Shown here: positions 31,521 to 40,927 of the stretch, in pieces
Layout of the letters: every line of letters begins with the position of its first letter
How positions within the stretch are numbered: the first letter of the stretch is position 1
From: Oreohelix idahoensis
Taxonomy: Eukaryota > Mollusca > Gastropoda > Stylommatophora > Oreohelicidae
Direction: 5' to 3'
DNA length: 64,000 nucleotides
Assembly (NCBI GenBank): GCA_024509875.1
Contig: JAMPIV010006395.1
Coordinates: 124,001 to 188,000 of the forward strand
Notes under the pieces: model-generated
What the model was told of the DNA's origin: nothing
The model's input: only the letters and a program-made list of their open reading frames with translations
Databases searched by the model: none
Translations under genes and position numbers: made by a program

Positions 31521-31599
31521 AACCCTGGGACACGTCCCACTAGTTATCATTAAAAAAAAAAAAAAAAAGATTTCGAGACACTCTTACAATATCTCCATA

Positions 31600-32517
31600 A
31601 TGCACCCTGCTCAAGCTTCAGGATCGAAGATCACCTTTATAAAAGCACCCATCCTCACTCCGGGTGTACCAATCATCAAAGTGCCGGGCAGTGAGGCCGA
31701 AATCTTTCATGTAGCAGCCTTAGCCATAGTTCCACACTATGCATTACACAGAACAAGCCTAACCAAGGGTGCAGTGTTTGGGGCGATGCTTCAGATGTCA
31801 GACGGAAGGATGAGGCTCAAGGAGGAAGTCATAGAAGCATGCAGCCTGCAACTACCCCACTCATTTGCCACACATAAAAGCCCCCCAACACCTGAATTTA
31901 ATGCTTTCATGGTGCGGTTAGCTTTCGGAGGCTTCTGTCACATGTTTAAACCAATCACATCAGTCAACTCTGCTTATCTTACCAAAAGGTGGGAGGCCTT
32001 TACAAAATTCTCCCACATGTCAACCATGGGACTCTGGGTTGCGCCTTGTCCCGGATTCGGAGTAATCACAGACTATGTCCAGCCATTATTACTGGATGTA
32101 CTGGAGGCCTATATAGACATGCCACAGACTGTAGAGGCATTTCGGGCAATCCTCTCCTACCAACAAACAGCACCTATCACAAGTAGCTTCTTTAAACAAA
32201 TAGATATGGTCGCCCAATTTTCTGGAATGACGTTGATAGAAGCTATGATGAATTACTGCTGGACCCCCTCAAACCTCGGAGTTGGAGTTGCAATTCACCA
32301 AATGGTGGAATTCAAACGGAAGTACACAGAGATCTGTGCTCGATATGGCGACTCGTTCCCCTACCTCAGGAGTCTTAATCCAGGTGCACTGGCAGAGTTA
32401 GAAGCTGCCAGGTTTCCGGATCTGCACTTTGTGGCAACACAAACTGGGTTGAGTACTGGAGGCCTAAATCCTGGCTTCCAGGTACTCATCCCACCTCCCT
32501 GCCAAGTAAGACTCTAA
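31600..32517 (+). CDS. Endogenous viral nucleoprotein-like ORF 2
   Basis: Open frame of 305 codons in the next cDNA-like unit, which begins directly after the poly(A) of the previous one and ends in an 18-base poly(A) at 32808-32825. Residues about 205 to 290 contain an SGMTLIEAMMNY block, an IHQMVEFKRKY helix, FPYLRSLNPG and FPDLHFVAT. That order is typical of Mononegavirales nucleoproteins (borna- or nyami-like by eye). The frame stops after PPPCQVRL, and about 70 further codons of plausible C-terminus continue in another frame at 32530-32768, so the copy has a frameshift. Function in a virus: encapsidation of genomic RNA. Here it is an endogenous copy, slightly broken. Confidence 0.6.
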   Translation: MHPAQASGSKITFIKAPILTPGVPIIKVPGSEAEIFHVAALAIVPHYALHRTSLTKGAVFGAMLQMSDGRMRLKEEVIEACSLQLPHSFATHKSPPTPEFNAFMVRLAFGGFCHMFKPITSVNSAYLTKRWEAFTKFSHMSTMGLWVAPCPGFGVITDYVQPLLLDVLEAYIDMPQTVEAFRAILSYQQTAPITSSFFKQIDMVAQFSGMTLIEAMMNYCWTPSNLGVGVAIHQMVEFKRKYTEICARYGDSFPYLRSLNPGALAELEAARFPDLHFVATQTGLSTGGLNPGFQVLIPPPCQVRL

Positions 32518-32529
32518 AGAGATACATTC

Positions 32530-32768
32530 ACAGATCAGCCCTCCCAGGTGTGGCACTGACCCCAGAGAACCGTCAGCTCCTCACAGAACGAGGGTTTGAT
32601 CCAGATCTGATCGCAAAAAAGATTCGCAGACTAGATAAAGATAAATTTAATCTCTGTGTGTATATATCTCAATGGGCTAATCACCTGTTTGTCAAACATT
32701 TTGATTGCATGTTTTGCCCGAGAGCCTTGTGCTCTTTGGGTCACCTCTACACCCTGTTTATGGGGTAG
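32530..32768 (+). pseudogene. C-terminal remnant of viral nucleoprotein-like ORF 2
   Basis: Open stretch in a different frame from the preceding ORF and within the same cDNA unit. It reads ALTPENRQLLTERGF and DLIAKKIRRLDKDKF. Its position before the poly(A) suggests that it is the original carboxyl end, displaced by an indel near 32510. Confidence 0.4.
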
Positions 32769-32830
32769 AAGAGGTTCCGATTAAGAAAGAAAGTGTATAT
32801 ATCTTTGAAAAAAAAAAAAAAAAAAGTTAA

Positions 32831-33130
32831 GATATCGAGGTGGAGACCTAAGGGTCTTTTATATTTGGACATGCGCCCTAATATAACCGACCTTTGGCTA
32901 GGATCATGTGTCTAGACACAAGGGATCAGTACAGTGACATTCATGTGTCATTAGGTCCTTTGTGTGAGAACACAGAAGATCACTACAGTGGGTCTTTTTG
33001 TGTTGGGACGTGACTTGACCAGGGCCGGGGGTTTTGGGCATGTGCCAATGCAACCTCATGCGAGGAAAAAATAATGCGACCTTATGCGAGGGAAAAAAAA
33101 AATAAAAATAAAAAAAAGATATCGAGGTGG
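32831..33130 (+). mobile_element. Short retroposon (unit S3) with perfect 13-bp TSD
   Basis: GATATCGAGGTGG occurs at 32831-32843 and again at 33118-33130, directly after an A-rich tail. The 274 bp between hold the same body as unit S1 (ACAGTGACATTCATGTGTCA, TTTGTGTGAGAACACAG, CTCATGCGAGGAA). Upstream of that body is a decayed U2-like head (GACCTTTGGCTAGGATCA). A perfect duplication shows that it moved by target-primed retroposition and relatively recently. Confidence 0.8.
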
Positions 33131-33173
33131 CTAGCAGAATAGCAAAGGCCAATATTTATATATTTGTCGTCAG

Positions 33174-33421
33174 GTGGAGATACATTATATCTGAGTGCAA
33201 TGACAGAGATTGTGTGGATAGTAGCTGGCATAATGCTTCTATTAACACTCCCATTTGTGCTGCGGTGGATACGGTTATCTCATGTTCAACGCAAAAAAAG
33301 GATTGCACTGTCCTATGAGCAAGAAATGTCCTGTGGCCGACCGGAACAGACCAGTGGCAAACCGGAACAGTGCCCAGATCTGAGTCCATCAGAGAACAAC
33401 TACCCAGCTTCTGATTTTTGA
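33174..33421 (+). CDS. Probable last exon of a membrane-protein gene
   Basis: A pyrimidine-rich stretch and CAG at 33171-33173 form a plausible splice acceptor. The exon then codes for about 82 residues: a short extracellular piece (GGDTLYLSAMTE), one clear membrane helix (IVWIVAGIMLLLTLPFVL), a basic stop-transfer stretch (RWIRLSHVQRKKR) and a polar cytoplasmic tail with a small repeat (CGRPEQTSGKPEQC) ending in SDF. This is the layout of the C-terminus of a single-pass receptor or adhesion protein. A polyadenylation signal follows at 33724. Earlier exons are not identified; they would lie upstream, beyond or within the retroposon train. A chance open frame is possible, but the TM plus stop-transfer pattern is persuasive. 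Confidence 0.5.
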
Positions 33422-35372
33422 AAGTTACACATCAAAAAATGTTTACATTTTTAGATGTCTTAATTTAATGTACTTTGTACAATTTACCATTTTCTCTTGC
33501 TTTGTTTGTTATTCCATTGTTAGATATGCTGTAACTGACTTGATAAGGAGATTTAAAACCAGAAATATTGTTGCATGATGTAATAGTGCTGTACAGCATT
33601 GAAAACAAATTCTACATGTTCATAATTTAGTATTTCAAAGTTCATTACAGAAAGCCTAATTTATGTCAGTTGACTTCGTATTTTGAATATGTGATGAAGT
33701 GATACTGAAATATCAGTGCACAGAATAAACTTTATTGTAATCCTGCAGATTTAACTTATTTCCTGTGCACCAAACTAGACTCAAACCAGAATTACCTCTA
33801 GTAGTTATCTCCATGGATTTTTTCCCTTCATCCTGATAAGACCTCTCGCCCTATTTTTTCAGGTTAGATGCCAAATATCTATCACTGTGTTGATTTATTG
33901 CTAATAATGTACAATTTTGCCAAGTGTTTTACTATTTTTAGAAACTAACTTTAAAGTTCTGTAGCTTGGGATCTCCTAAAGTTATCAAAAACGTAGTCTG
34001 ATGAAAGTTTTAAAACACAAAAGTGAGTTTATAAAAAAAGTCCTAGTCAGTTGAAATATAGGATTGAAATCCAGTAAGGCCACCATTTCTATGACAACCA
34101 ATAACTGTCAAGTTGTACTTGGTAATTAATATAACAATATTATTGAATTTGGACACCCAAAATAAGTTTTAGATACATCAAGTTTTGTCTTCCAAACCAA
34201 AGTAAAAAATGTTTTCAGGATATTCAACTGTGGTACACACCTGCACACCACATCACAGTTGTTGAAAATTGGTTTTTTTTTATTTCATTTTTAAAAAAAT
34301 CATATTTTTGTTTTTAAAAAATTGCTTTTACTTATTTTTGTTAAAATTTTCCCCATCAGAATGTAAATTACTGCTCTGAATTAGAAATTTCATTGGTTTT
34401 ATTTTTTTTAATCATGAAAACACTAATTTTTCATTGTAGTTGTTTATGCATTTGCCAGGATGTTGCTTTAAATTCTCAGTAACCCATTTTCTTCTATTTG
34501 TTTAAGTTGGCTGTCCAAGATCACACATTTATGAAGAATATTATGACCTGTTTACTTTAATATCATTGTGTACGGTAAATGTTCTATGTATTCATTCACC
34601 CTTCTTTACATGCACATGGAATATTCTTTGCTTTCTGCTTCTTTTGTACCTATCCAGCACCTGACTACTTGGACTGATGGCATGTTGATAATCAGTGAAA
34701 GTGTTCCATTGTTCAACATCAAAATGTGCACGACTCTTTAACTTCTGTTTTGTGCTTATGTAAAGATATGGTCCCAGGTTTCTTTTATTTTTACTATGTT
34801 ATAGAGTTTTGATACCCTGATCAACTTGACCTGAAGTAGGCCCTTTTCTGTTATAATTGGGGCATGTTCTATGTGGTCCCAGGATTTGTAGCGGTATAAC
34901 TGTTAATGATTAAAAGAATTGGTGCCATTATTACATATTGCTTTTGTGCAAAGTGGGCTCGCTTGCTACCAGATAATTCACTGTACCAGAATTTGGTTGC
35001 ATAAGTATCGCTGTATATTATTACTGTTTTATGACATTAGTTTAGTAATTGTCTTTAATATACATTAAATGCTGTGGGCTTGTGAAAGATATCTGAGCAC
35101 TTTGTACGCTATTATAAGATTAATTATTGATTCGTTGTTCATATTATGTATATGATACAATTTGACATAACAGTTACTACCACATAAAATATATATATAT
35201 GTGACATTATGTAGCAGTCAAACACTTTGTGTGTGTTAAATGTCTGCCTTATATCTCTTCTCTTATTTAATATTATTATTACATGCACTTAGCATTAATG
35301 GTTATTTTCTTCTTCTTCCATCCTTAGCCATCAACCGGCAAAGCAGTATGTGGCCAGTACGCCTAGTGGCGT
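33422..35372 (+). other. 3' untranslated and intergenic sequence
   Basis: AT-rich, without supported genes. AATAAA at 33724-33729 could end the transcript of the preceding exon. The last few hundred bases before 35373 are the left flank of the LTR element. Confidence 0.5.
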
Positions 35373-35953
35373 TGTCACGAACGGTTTATAGAATGAATGT
35401 CAGTACTCATGCTCCGGTGGGAACTAGATATGTTTATGTAAGTTGTGAGTTGAAGTGCGTGAATGTTAAGTTTGACGGGGGCATGAATACATTAGTAGCA
35501 GTAAGTGCTAATGTCGAGTTCACGGGCATGACTGAGTTGTTGTGAACAAAGTGGGGGTGAAGACTGGTCAGCGTGAAAAGGGTCAGAGGTGTGTAAAAAG
35601 GTCAGTCGGGAGAGCGATTAGAGCGAGGAGAGATTACGCGGAGAGTGAAGGCGGAATGGTTGAAGGAAAATAGGAAATATATTAAGATATTGTGAAATCC
35701 TTTCCATGAGATGCTGTTCTAATTATGCACATCATATATTGTGTTTTACTTATGTGATGATTTATGGCCAAAGCGGCAGTCTGCCTGTGTTATTGTGTTA
35801 TACTCAAGTTTGTGACATAAAGTCGTCGGATATCGTATTTACGTGTTGGAGTTTAGTGAATTAACAATTTGCTGTGAAAAACGAGCCATGTTTGTCGCTC
35901 CATGTGTATGTAATACATATTTGTCAATGTGTACACACAGCAAGCACTTGACA
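35373..35953 (+). repeat. 5' LTR (581 bp)
   Basis: Begins TGTCACGAACGG and ends AGCACTTGACA. It matches 43071-43651 with about three substitutions (near 35417, 35458 and 35748). It is expected to hold the promoter; I cannot place a convincing TATA box. Confidence 0.95.
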
Positions 35954-35957
35954 ATTT

Positions 35958-35975
35958 TGGGGGACTCGTAAATGG
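35958..35975 (+). promoter_or_regulatory. Candidate primer binding site
   Basis: TGGGGGACTCGTAAATGG starts four bases after the LTR. It has the TGG start expected of a sequence complementary to a tRNA 3' CCA end. I cannot name the tRNA. Confidence 0.4.
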
Positions 35976-37949
35976 AAGAGAGGACCCACCCCTAATTTCC
36001 TGCAGAATTTTTGACAATTTCGCCTTCTCATGAATTGTTGTTGGAAAAATTATATCAAGCGGAACAGAAAAGTAGGCCTATTTGTTTGAATCAGGTCACA
36101 AGAACTTAATGTGCAAAACTGAAGTCTTCATTTCAGTGATAGTCAGCAATGGTATAGCTGCAGAAGGACTGAATATTTAAGAGCGAAAAATAGTTTAATC
36201 ACTGGCGGAGAGGCGAAGGGACAGTTTTGACGAAATCGACAGTGTTATTTTGGAAAGTAGCACGAAGAATGAAAAGGCGGTAATCAGTCTTGTTTACCTC
36301 GGCGCACTGATATTATGTTATTTCGCCCCGTGACGAGTGTGCTGATCTGTTGTCAATTTATCTGTGCTGTGTAGTTCAACATGACTGTTGACATGAAAAA
36401 TCGTCTGCTGGGTCTTGTAATGGAATAACAAGGCCATTGTTTTGCTGGTGATCGGCCGAAATCGTAACATCTTGCCTGGAGATGGTGTAAGCAGCGAGAG
36501 AGACATTTTCCTTTGCTACCCTTTGGACCAGTAGTGAAGAAGATCCGGTTCACCGTACTGAGAGCTGATTTTAATATTTGACTGTGCTGTGTTACGACGT
36601 GAAGCGTGTTGTTTGTGTTGTCCATCATTGAGCTGTAACACCGGGACTCCAAGCCTGCGCCTATCTCAAGTGGAGCAGCGGACACAGGATATTGTTAAGT
36701 TTATTATTAATTTTGTTAATTTCCAGTCTTCTGTTTACTTGACTTATGCGTCTGTATATTTTCTTTTATATATATAGGCTAAACTTCTTTTAATTAATTT
36801 ATTTGGTTATTTATTTCTTCCTTGATAAGGTTATTGCCCGGAACTAATAGGGTTTTTTTTTATTTTTTATTAATTCCATTCTTTCTTCAATAGCATTTTT
36901 GCAGATTAATTAACGTTATATTTGAACCCTATGATCTGTTATATCTAAAAATGTACTAAATTTAGTTTATTTTGATACTAGTTCCTTTTAGGACTTGACA
37001 ATTTTGCTTCGTCATATCTAGACTTCCTTCTGTCTATCACTTCTACAGTGTACTTGAAACTTATGTTATTTTTATATTAGCTTTTGTTATTAGTTAAAAA
37101 TTCATATATTCATTCCTGTTTGCCCTTGCTGCAGGGTGGACGAGTAGAGCTCTTGGGTTACTTCACTGTCCAGTGTTTTGTTTTTGTTTTGTTCATATTA
37201 TGTGGTAGTATTTAATTTTGATTTCTGTATAAGGGGGATTTTGAGTGGTGAGCACAATCTATCTTTCTTCATTGAAGAAATTTGCCTTGTGTCGTCTTTA
37301 ATAGGTTTTGTGAGACAAATTACGCTGTAGGGAACCCAATCTGTCTAAGACTTGGGGAGTTGTGAAGCCTCGTGTAATTTGTGGAACAATTGTTGGTGTT
37401 AGTTGTTTGCGTTTAGTTTGTTTACTTATTGTCTTGTATAATAGTCTTTCTTTCGTGGTGTTTTTCTGTTGCGATTCTCAGTCCTTTGCTCTGCTATCCG
37501 TGTATATAAGTTATTTTACGATATCCTGTTTTTGTTCGTTCGATAGGTTTGGGTGTAAATATAAGGTCTATTCTTACTTTCCTGGTCTATAACTTCCACT
37601 CCACCGGCCTATCAGTTGTTGTAGTGTCGTGTGTTCTGTGATTATCATTTCAATCATCATCATCATACCACTTGTGTTAACATAAGCAGACACATTTTAT
37701 TTGGTCTATTACAGTTTGTAATGCCTACAGACTGATAACACAAGAGATTGACCCAGGGTGTAGACCCAGTGTGAAAAGTTGTTCAAAATCTGTTGTGTAT
37801 GACAGACGTTCTTCATAGGTGAAGGGGCACCCATTATAGTTTTCAGACACCCTTTGACTTATCAGGTGGTATATTTTTTTTTTTTCTCTAATTGTTTTTT
37901 TCCTGCATTCATTTTTTCCATAGTTATCATAGTTGAAAAATATTACAGG
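35976..37949 (+). other. Long non-coding leader of LTR element
   Basis: Almost 2 kb between primer site and gag with no convincing reading frame. It is T-rich from 36700 onward. An unusually long leader could hold packaging or internal initiation signals, but none is identified. Confidence 0.6.
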
Positions 37950-38832
37950 ATGTCTAGCCTCTTGGATTTTATCACCAAGGGCGAGGCACTTGGTAAATCC
38001 GCGTATGAACTTGAATCATGGGCCAAGACAAATTTTTAGGTTCCTGAGGAACGGAGGCAACGCAAGAGGAAAGAGAAAGAAGAAATTAGGCTGAAAGAGA
38101 AGCATTGAAAAGGAAAGCTGAGGCTGAAAAGGGGAAGCAAAGAAAGAAGAAACAAGGAAAGCTGAAATCGAGGTAGAAGCAAAGAAAGAAGAGACAAGGA
38201 AAGCTGAAATTCAAGCGGATAAAGAAATTACTTTGAAGAAACTGGAACTTGAGGCTGCGAGTTCTAGACCAGCTACGAAGGAGTCTACTCGTCCTTTCAA
38301 GCTGCGACTCCCATCCTTTGTTGAGGGCGTCGATATGATGGACGTGTATCTAGAAAGGTTTCAACAAGAAGCAGTATCTTGGAAGGTTAAGAAAGAAGAT
38401 TGGCCAAGTCTGCTCAATAATCTGCTCACCGGAAGAAGTTTACAATGTGTCTTTGCATTGCCAGTAGAGGATCGCATGAATTATGACACAGTGAAAGAGA
38501 CACTTCTTCGAAGATTTAGACTGACAGCTCAAGGGTACCGTGAAAGATTTAAGGAGGCTATTCCTACAACAAGCAATGACTTTAGTGAGTTTATTGCGGA
38601 AATCAAATTGCTGTTCAATAGGTGGATTGAACTATCAGGTATTGTGAAGGATTTTGATGGGCTAACCGACCTTATGCTACAGGACAAGGTTCTATCGTCT
38701 TGCAATCCAGAGTTAGTGGCTTTTCTACAAGAGCGAAAGCCAAAAGATATAAATAAATATTATGTCAGAGCTAGGACAGCAGTATGTCAATGCGCACCCG
38801 GGGAAACCGATTCACAAGCAGATAGTTGCTGA
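37950..38832 (+). pseudogene. Gag of Gmr1-like element, interrupted
   Basis: Starts at ATG 37950 with MSSLLDFITKGEALGKSAYE, an N-terminus of the type seen in invertebrate Gypsy gags. A TAG at 38037-38039 and a frameshift within 38100-38160, inside a Lys/Glu-rich helical stretch, break it. From 38233 the frame is open for 200 codons and holds the capsid-like region: FKLRLPSFVEG, DVYLERFQQEA, LLNNLLTGRSLQCV and FSEFIAEIKLLFNRW. The zinc knuckle is not in this frame but in the overlapping next frame (38762 onward). Gag forms the particle shell and packages element RNA. Confidence 0.75.
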
Positions 38833-40927
38833 GACCTTTCCAGCTTGTGTGGCTCAGGATAAAACTGAAAAGAAGCCATACATACATCCTCGGGCCCGCA
38901 GCTTAGACAGATATGTTGATAAAGATGGTGGAAATAGAAGATGGAATGGGGACAGAAGATATTCTCCTAAGAGACAGTACCCTTCTTTTGGGTCAGGCTA
39001 CAGTAGAAGGGGTTGTTATAAGTGTGGCTCAAGGCGTCATCTATCTTATCAGTGTGGGAGGGACCCAGAGAGGTGTCCCTTCAACCCACAAAGAAGTCCA
39101 TATGCCAGCCCAAAGAAAAATTATAATGGCAGTCCAAAGAGAAGCCCGTACAAGCGCCAAGAGACGGATTCCCACTGCCCCAATTGTAATGAGAAAAGAA
39201 ACAGTCGAAAAGAGAGCCCAAAGGAAAACACTGAGCATGCAAATTCAGCTACTGTCCTTGATACATTTAATAGCGAGGAGTGTGAGGGGTGCAGACCATT
39301 GTTCGAGCCTGATGGCAAGCCTATTTTAATATGTGGCCATACTTTGCCTTGCCTTTCATCAGTTGATGGGAATGGCACCTTAACTTTACATAAGGGTTTT
39401 GTGGAGAATAAACCTGTATCTGTTTTGAGGGACACGGGATGTACGACCATTGGCATTAGGAAGACATTTATTAAGGATACGTATTATATTGGAAAGATGG
39501 CAAAATGCATTACATTTGGTGGTAAGGTCGAGTACTATCCATTGGCGATTGTGCAGATCGACACCCCTTTCTTGTCGGGTAGAGTTCGAGTATGCGTCCT
39601 TGATTCTCCCATCGCTGATCTCATTATTGGAAATGTTAATGGGGTTCATGATTGCACCAGTCAGGATATTGAGGAGTGGGAAAATGGGCATGATTTGGTT
39701 GCTAACGCAGTAATGACGAGGGCTCAGACTAAGGCTGAGGATGCAAATATTATGATATCGCAACCCAATAATATCCCTTGGGTGCCTACGGTTGCTGGAA
39801 TTACAGCATCGGATTTTGTAGACATGCAGAGGAAAGACATTTCACTTCTGCCTTTGTTTCAGTTGGCTGAGTCCAAGAACATACGGCATACCAAGTCTGC
39901 TCGATACTGGTTTGAGGTTAGGAACTCCATTCTAATCAGATGCTTTGCAGAGCAACATTCAGTCATTACACAAGTGGTTATTCCAGTGGAACTGAAGAAT
40001 ACAGTGTTAAGGACAGCACATGACATCCCTTTTGCGGGTCACATGGGTATTGCAAGAACTCGCTGTAGAGTGTTGTCCCAGTTTTACTGGCGTGGATACA
40101 ATAAGGATGTGAAGGTTTACTGTCGGTCGTGTAAAGTGTGTCAGAAGACAAGCCAGAAAGGAAGGACTCCCAAGGCACCATTAGTAGCAACAGATTTGGC
40201 ATTTCGCCCTTTTCAGAAGGTTGCAATAGACATTATTGGGCCCCTTCCAGTTATGTCTGATCGGGGGTATAGATTTATTCTAACATTGGTTGATCTATGT
40301 ACGAGGTGGCCGGAAGCATTGCCAATGAAATCCATCACATCAAAGGATATAGCAGAGGCTCTAATGAGCTTATTTAGCAGATTAGGATTTCCTGAAGAGA
40401 TTTTGTCTGACAGGGGCCGGCAATTCATTTCAGAAGAGATGAAACACATATCTAAACTGTTAGACATAGCCCAAGTGTTCACCACCCCGTATCATCCTCA
40501 GAGCAACGGGGTCTGCGAGCGGTTCAATGGAACACTGAAAAGAATGCTAGGTAAGGTTACAGGAGATTTTCCACAGTTGTGGGATAGATACCTACCGGGA
40601 GTTTTGTTTGCATACAGGGAGATGCCACAAGAGAGCACAGGATTCTCACCGTTTGAGCTAGTATTTGGCGCAAATCCTCGGGGTCCAATGAAAATTTTGA
40701 GAGACTTACTGACCGGGAATTATGCTGATGATAGCGTCAAGTCAAGTTATGAGTATGTCGTTGACTTGCGAGAGCGCATAATTACATCGTGTTCGATAGC
40801 ACGTGAGGCATTACAGACATCGGGTGCAAGGTATAGAGCATACGCCAATAAGAATAGCAAACTTGTATCCCTCACTCCTGGCAGCGAGGTATGGTTGTTG
40901 CTACCTACCAAGAAAATCACCTGCTAG
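38762..40927 (+). CDS. Gmr1-like Pol part 1: zinc knuckle, protease, integrase
   Basis: Open frame of 721 codons. Residues about 84 to 97 carry a CX2CX4HX4C knuckle (CYKCGSRRHLSYQC), normally the end of Gag. The aspartic protease active site DTG is in VSVLRDTGCTTIGI (about residue 221). The integrase zinc domain follows (HDIPFAGH with CKVC). The catalytic core is in VAIDIIGPLP (D, about 488), EILSDRGRQF (D, about 548) and YHPQSNGVCERFNG (E, about 584), a D-D-35-E arrangement. The frame ends inside the GPF/Y module, whose rest lies in the next ORF. It overlaps gag by 71 bases in a different frame. The start at 38762 is only the first Met; the real product would be a Gag-Pol fusion. Confidence 0.85.
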   Translation: MSELGQQYVNAHPGKPIHKQIVAETFPACVAQDKTEKKPYIHPRARSLDRYVDKDGGNRRWNGDRRYSPKRQYPSFGSGYSRRGCYKCGSRRHLSYQCGRDPERCPFNPQRSPYASPKKNYNGSPKRSPYKRQETDSHCPNCNEKRNSRKESPKENTEHANSATVLDTFNSEECEGCRPLFEPDGKPILICGHTLPCLSSVDGNGTLTLHKGFVENKPVSVLRDTGCTTIGIRKTFIKDTYYIGKMAKCITFGGKVEYYPLAIVQIDTPFLSGRVRVCVLDSPIADLIIGNVNGVHDCTSQDIEEWENGHDLVANAVMTRAQTKAEDANIMISQPNNIPWVPTVAGITASDFVDMQRKDISLLPLFQLAESKNIRHTKSARYWFEVRNSILIRCFAEQHSVITQVVIPVELKNTVLRTAHDIPFAGHMGIARTRCRVLSQFYWRGYNKDVKVYCRSCKVCQKTSQKGRTPKAPLVATDLAFRPFQKVAIDIIGPLPVMSDRGYRFILTLVDLCTRWPEALPMKSITSKDIAEALMSLFSRLGFPEEILSDRGRQFISEEMKHISKLLDIAQVFTTPYHPQSNGVCERFNGTLKRMLGKVTGDFPQLWDRYLPGVLFAYREMPQESTGFSPFELVFGANPRGPMKILRDLLTGNYADDSVKSSYEYVVDLRERIITSCSIAREALQTSGARYRAYANKNSKLVSLTPGSEVWLLLPTKKITC

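Noticed and set aside
30417..32517. A single virus genome fragment with two genes in natural order
   Set aside because: A 17-base poly(A) separates the ORFs and both resemble the same protein family, so two separate mRNA copies fit better.
33904..35372. Further exons downstream of the membrane-protein exon
   Set aside because: No open frame with domain or splice-site support; AT-rich throughout.
39041..39763. Minus-strand open frames inside pol
   Set aside because: Shadows of the plus-strand protease-integrase frame, which has full motif support.
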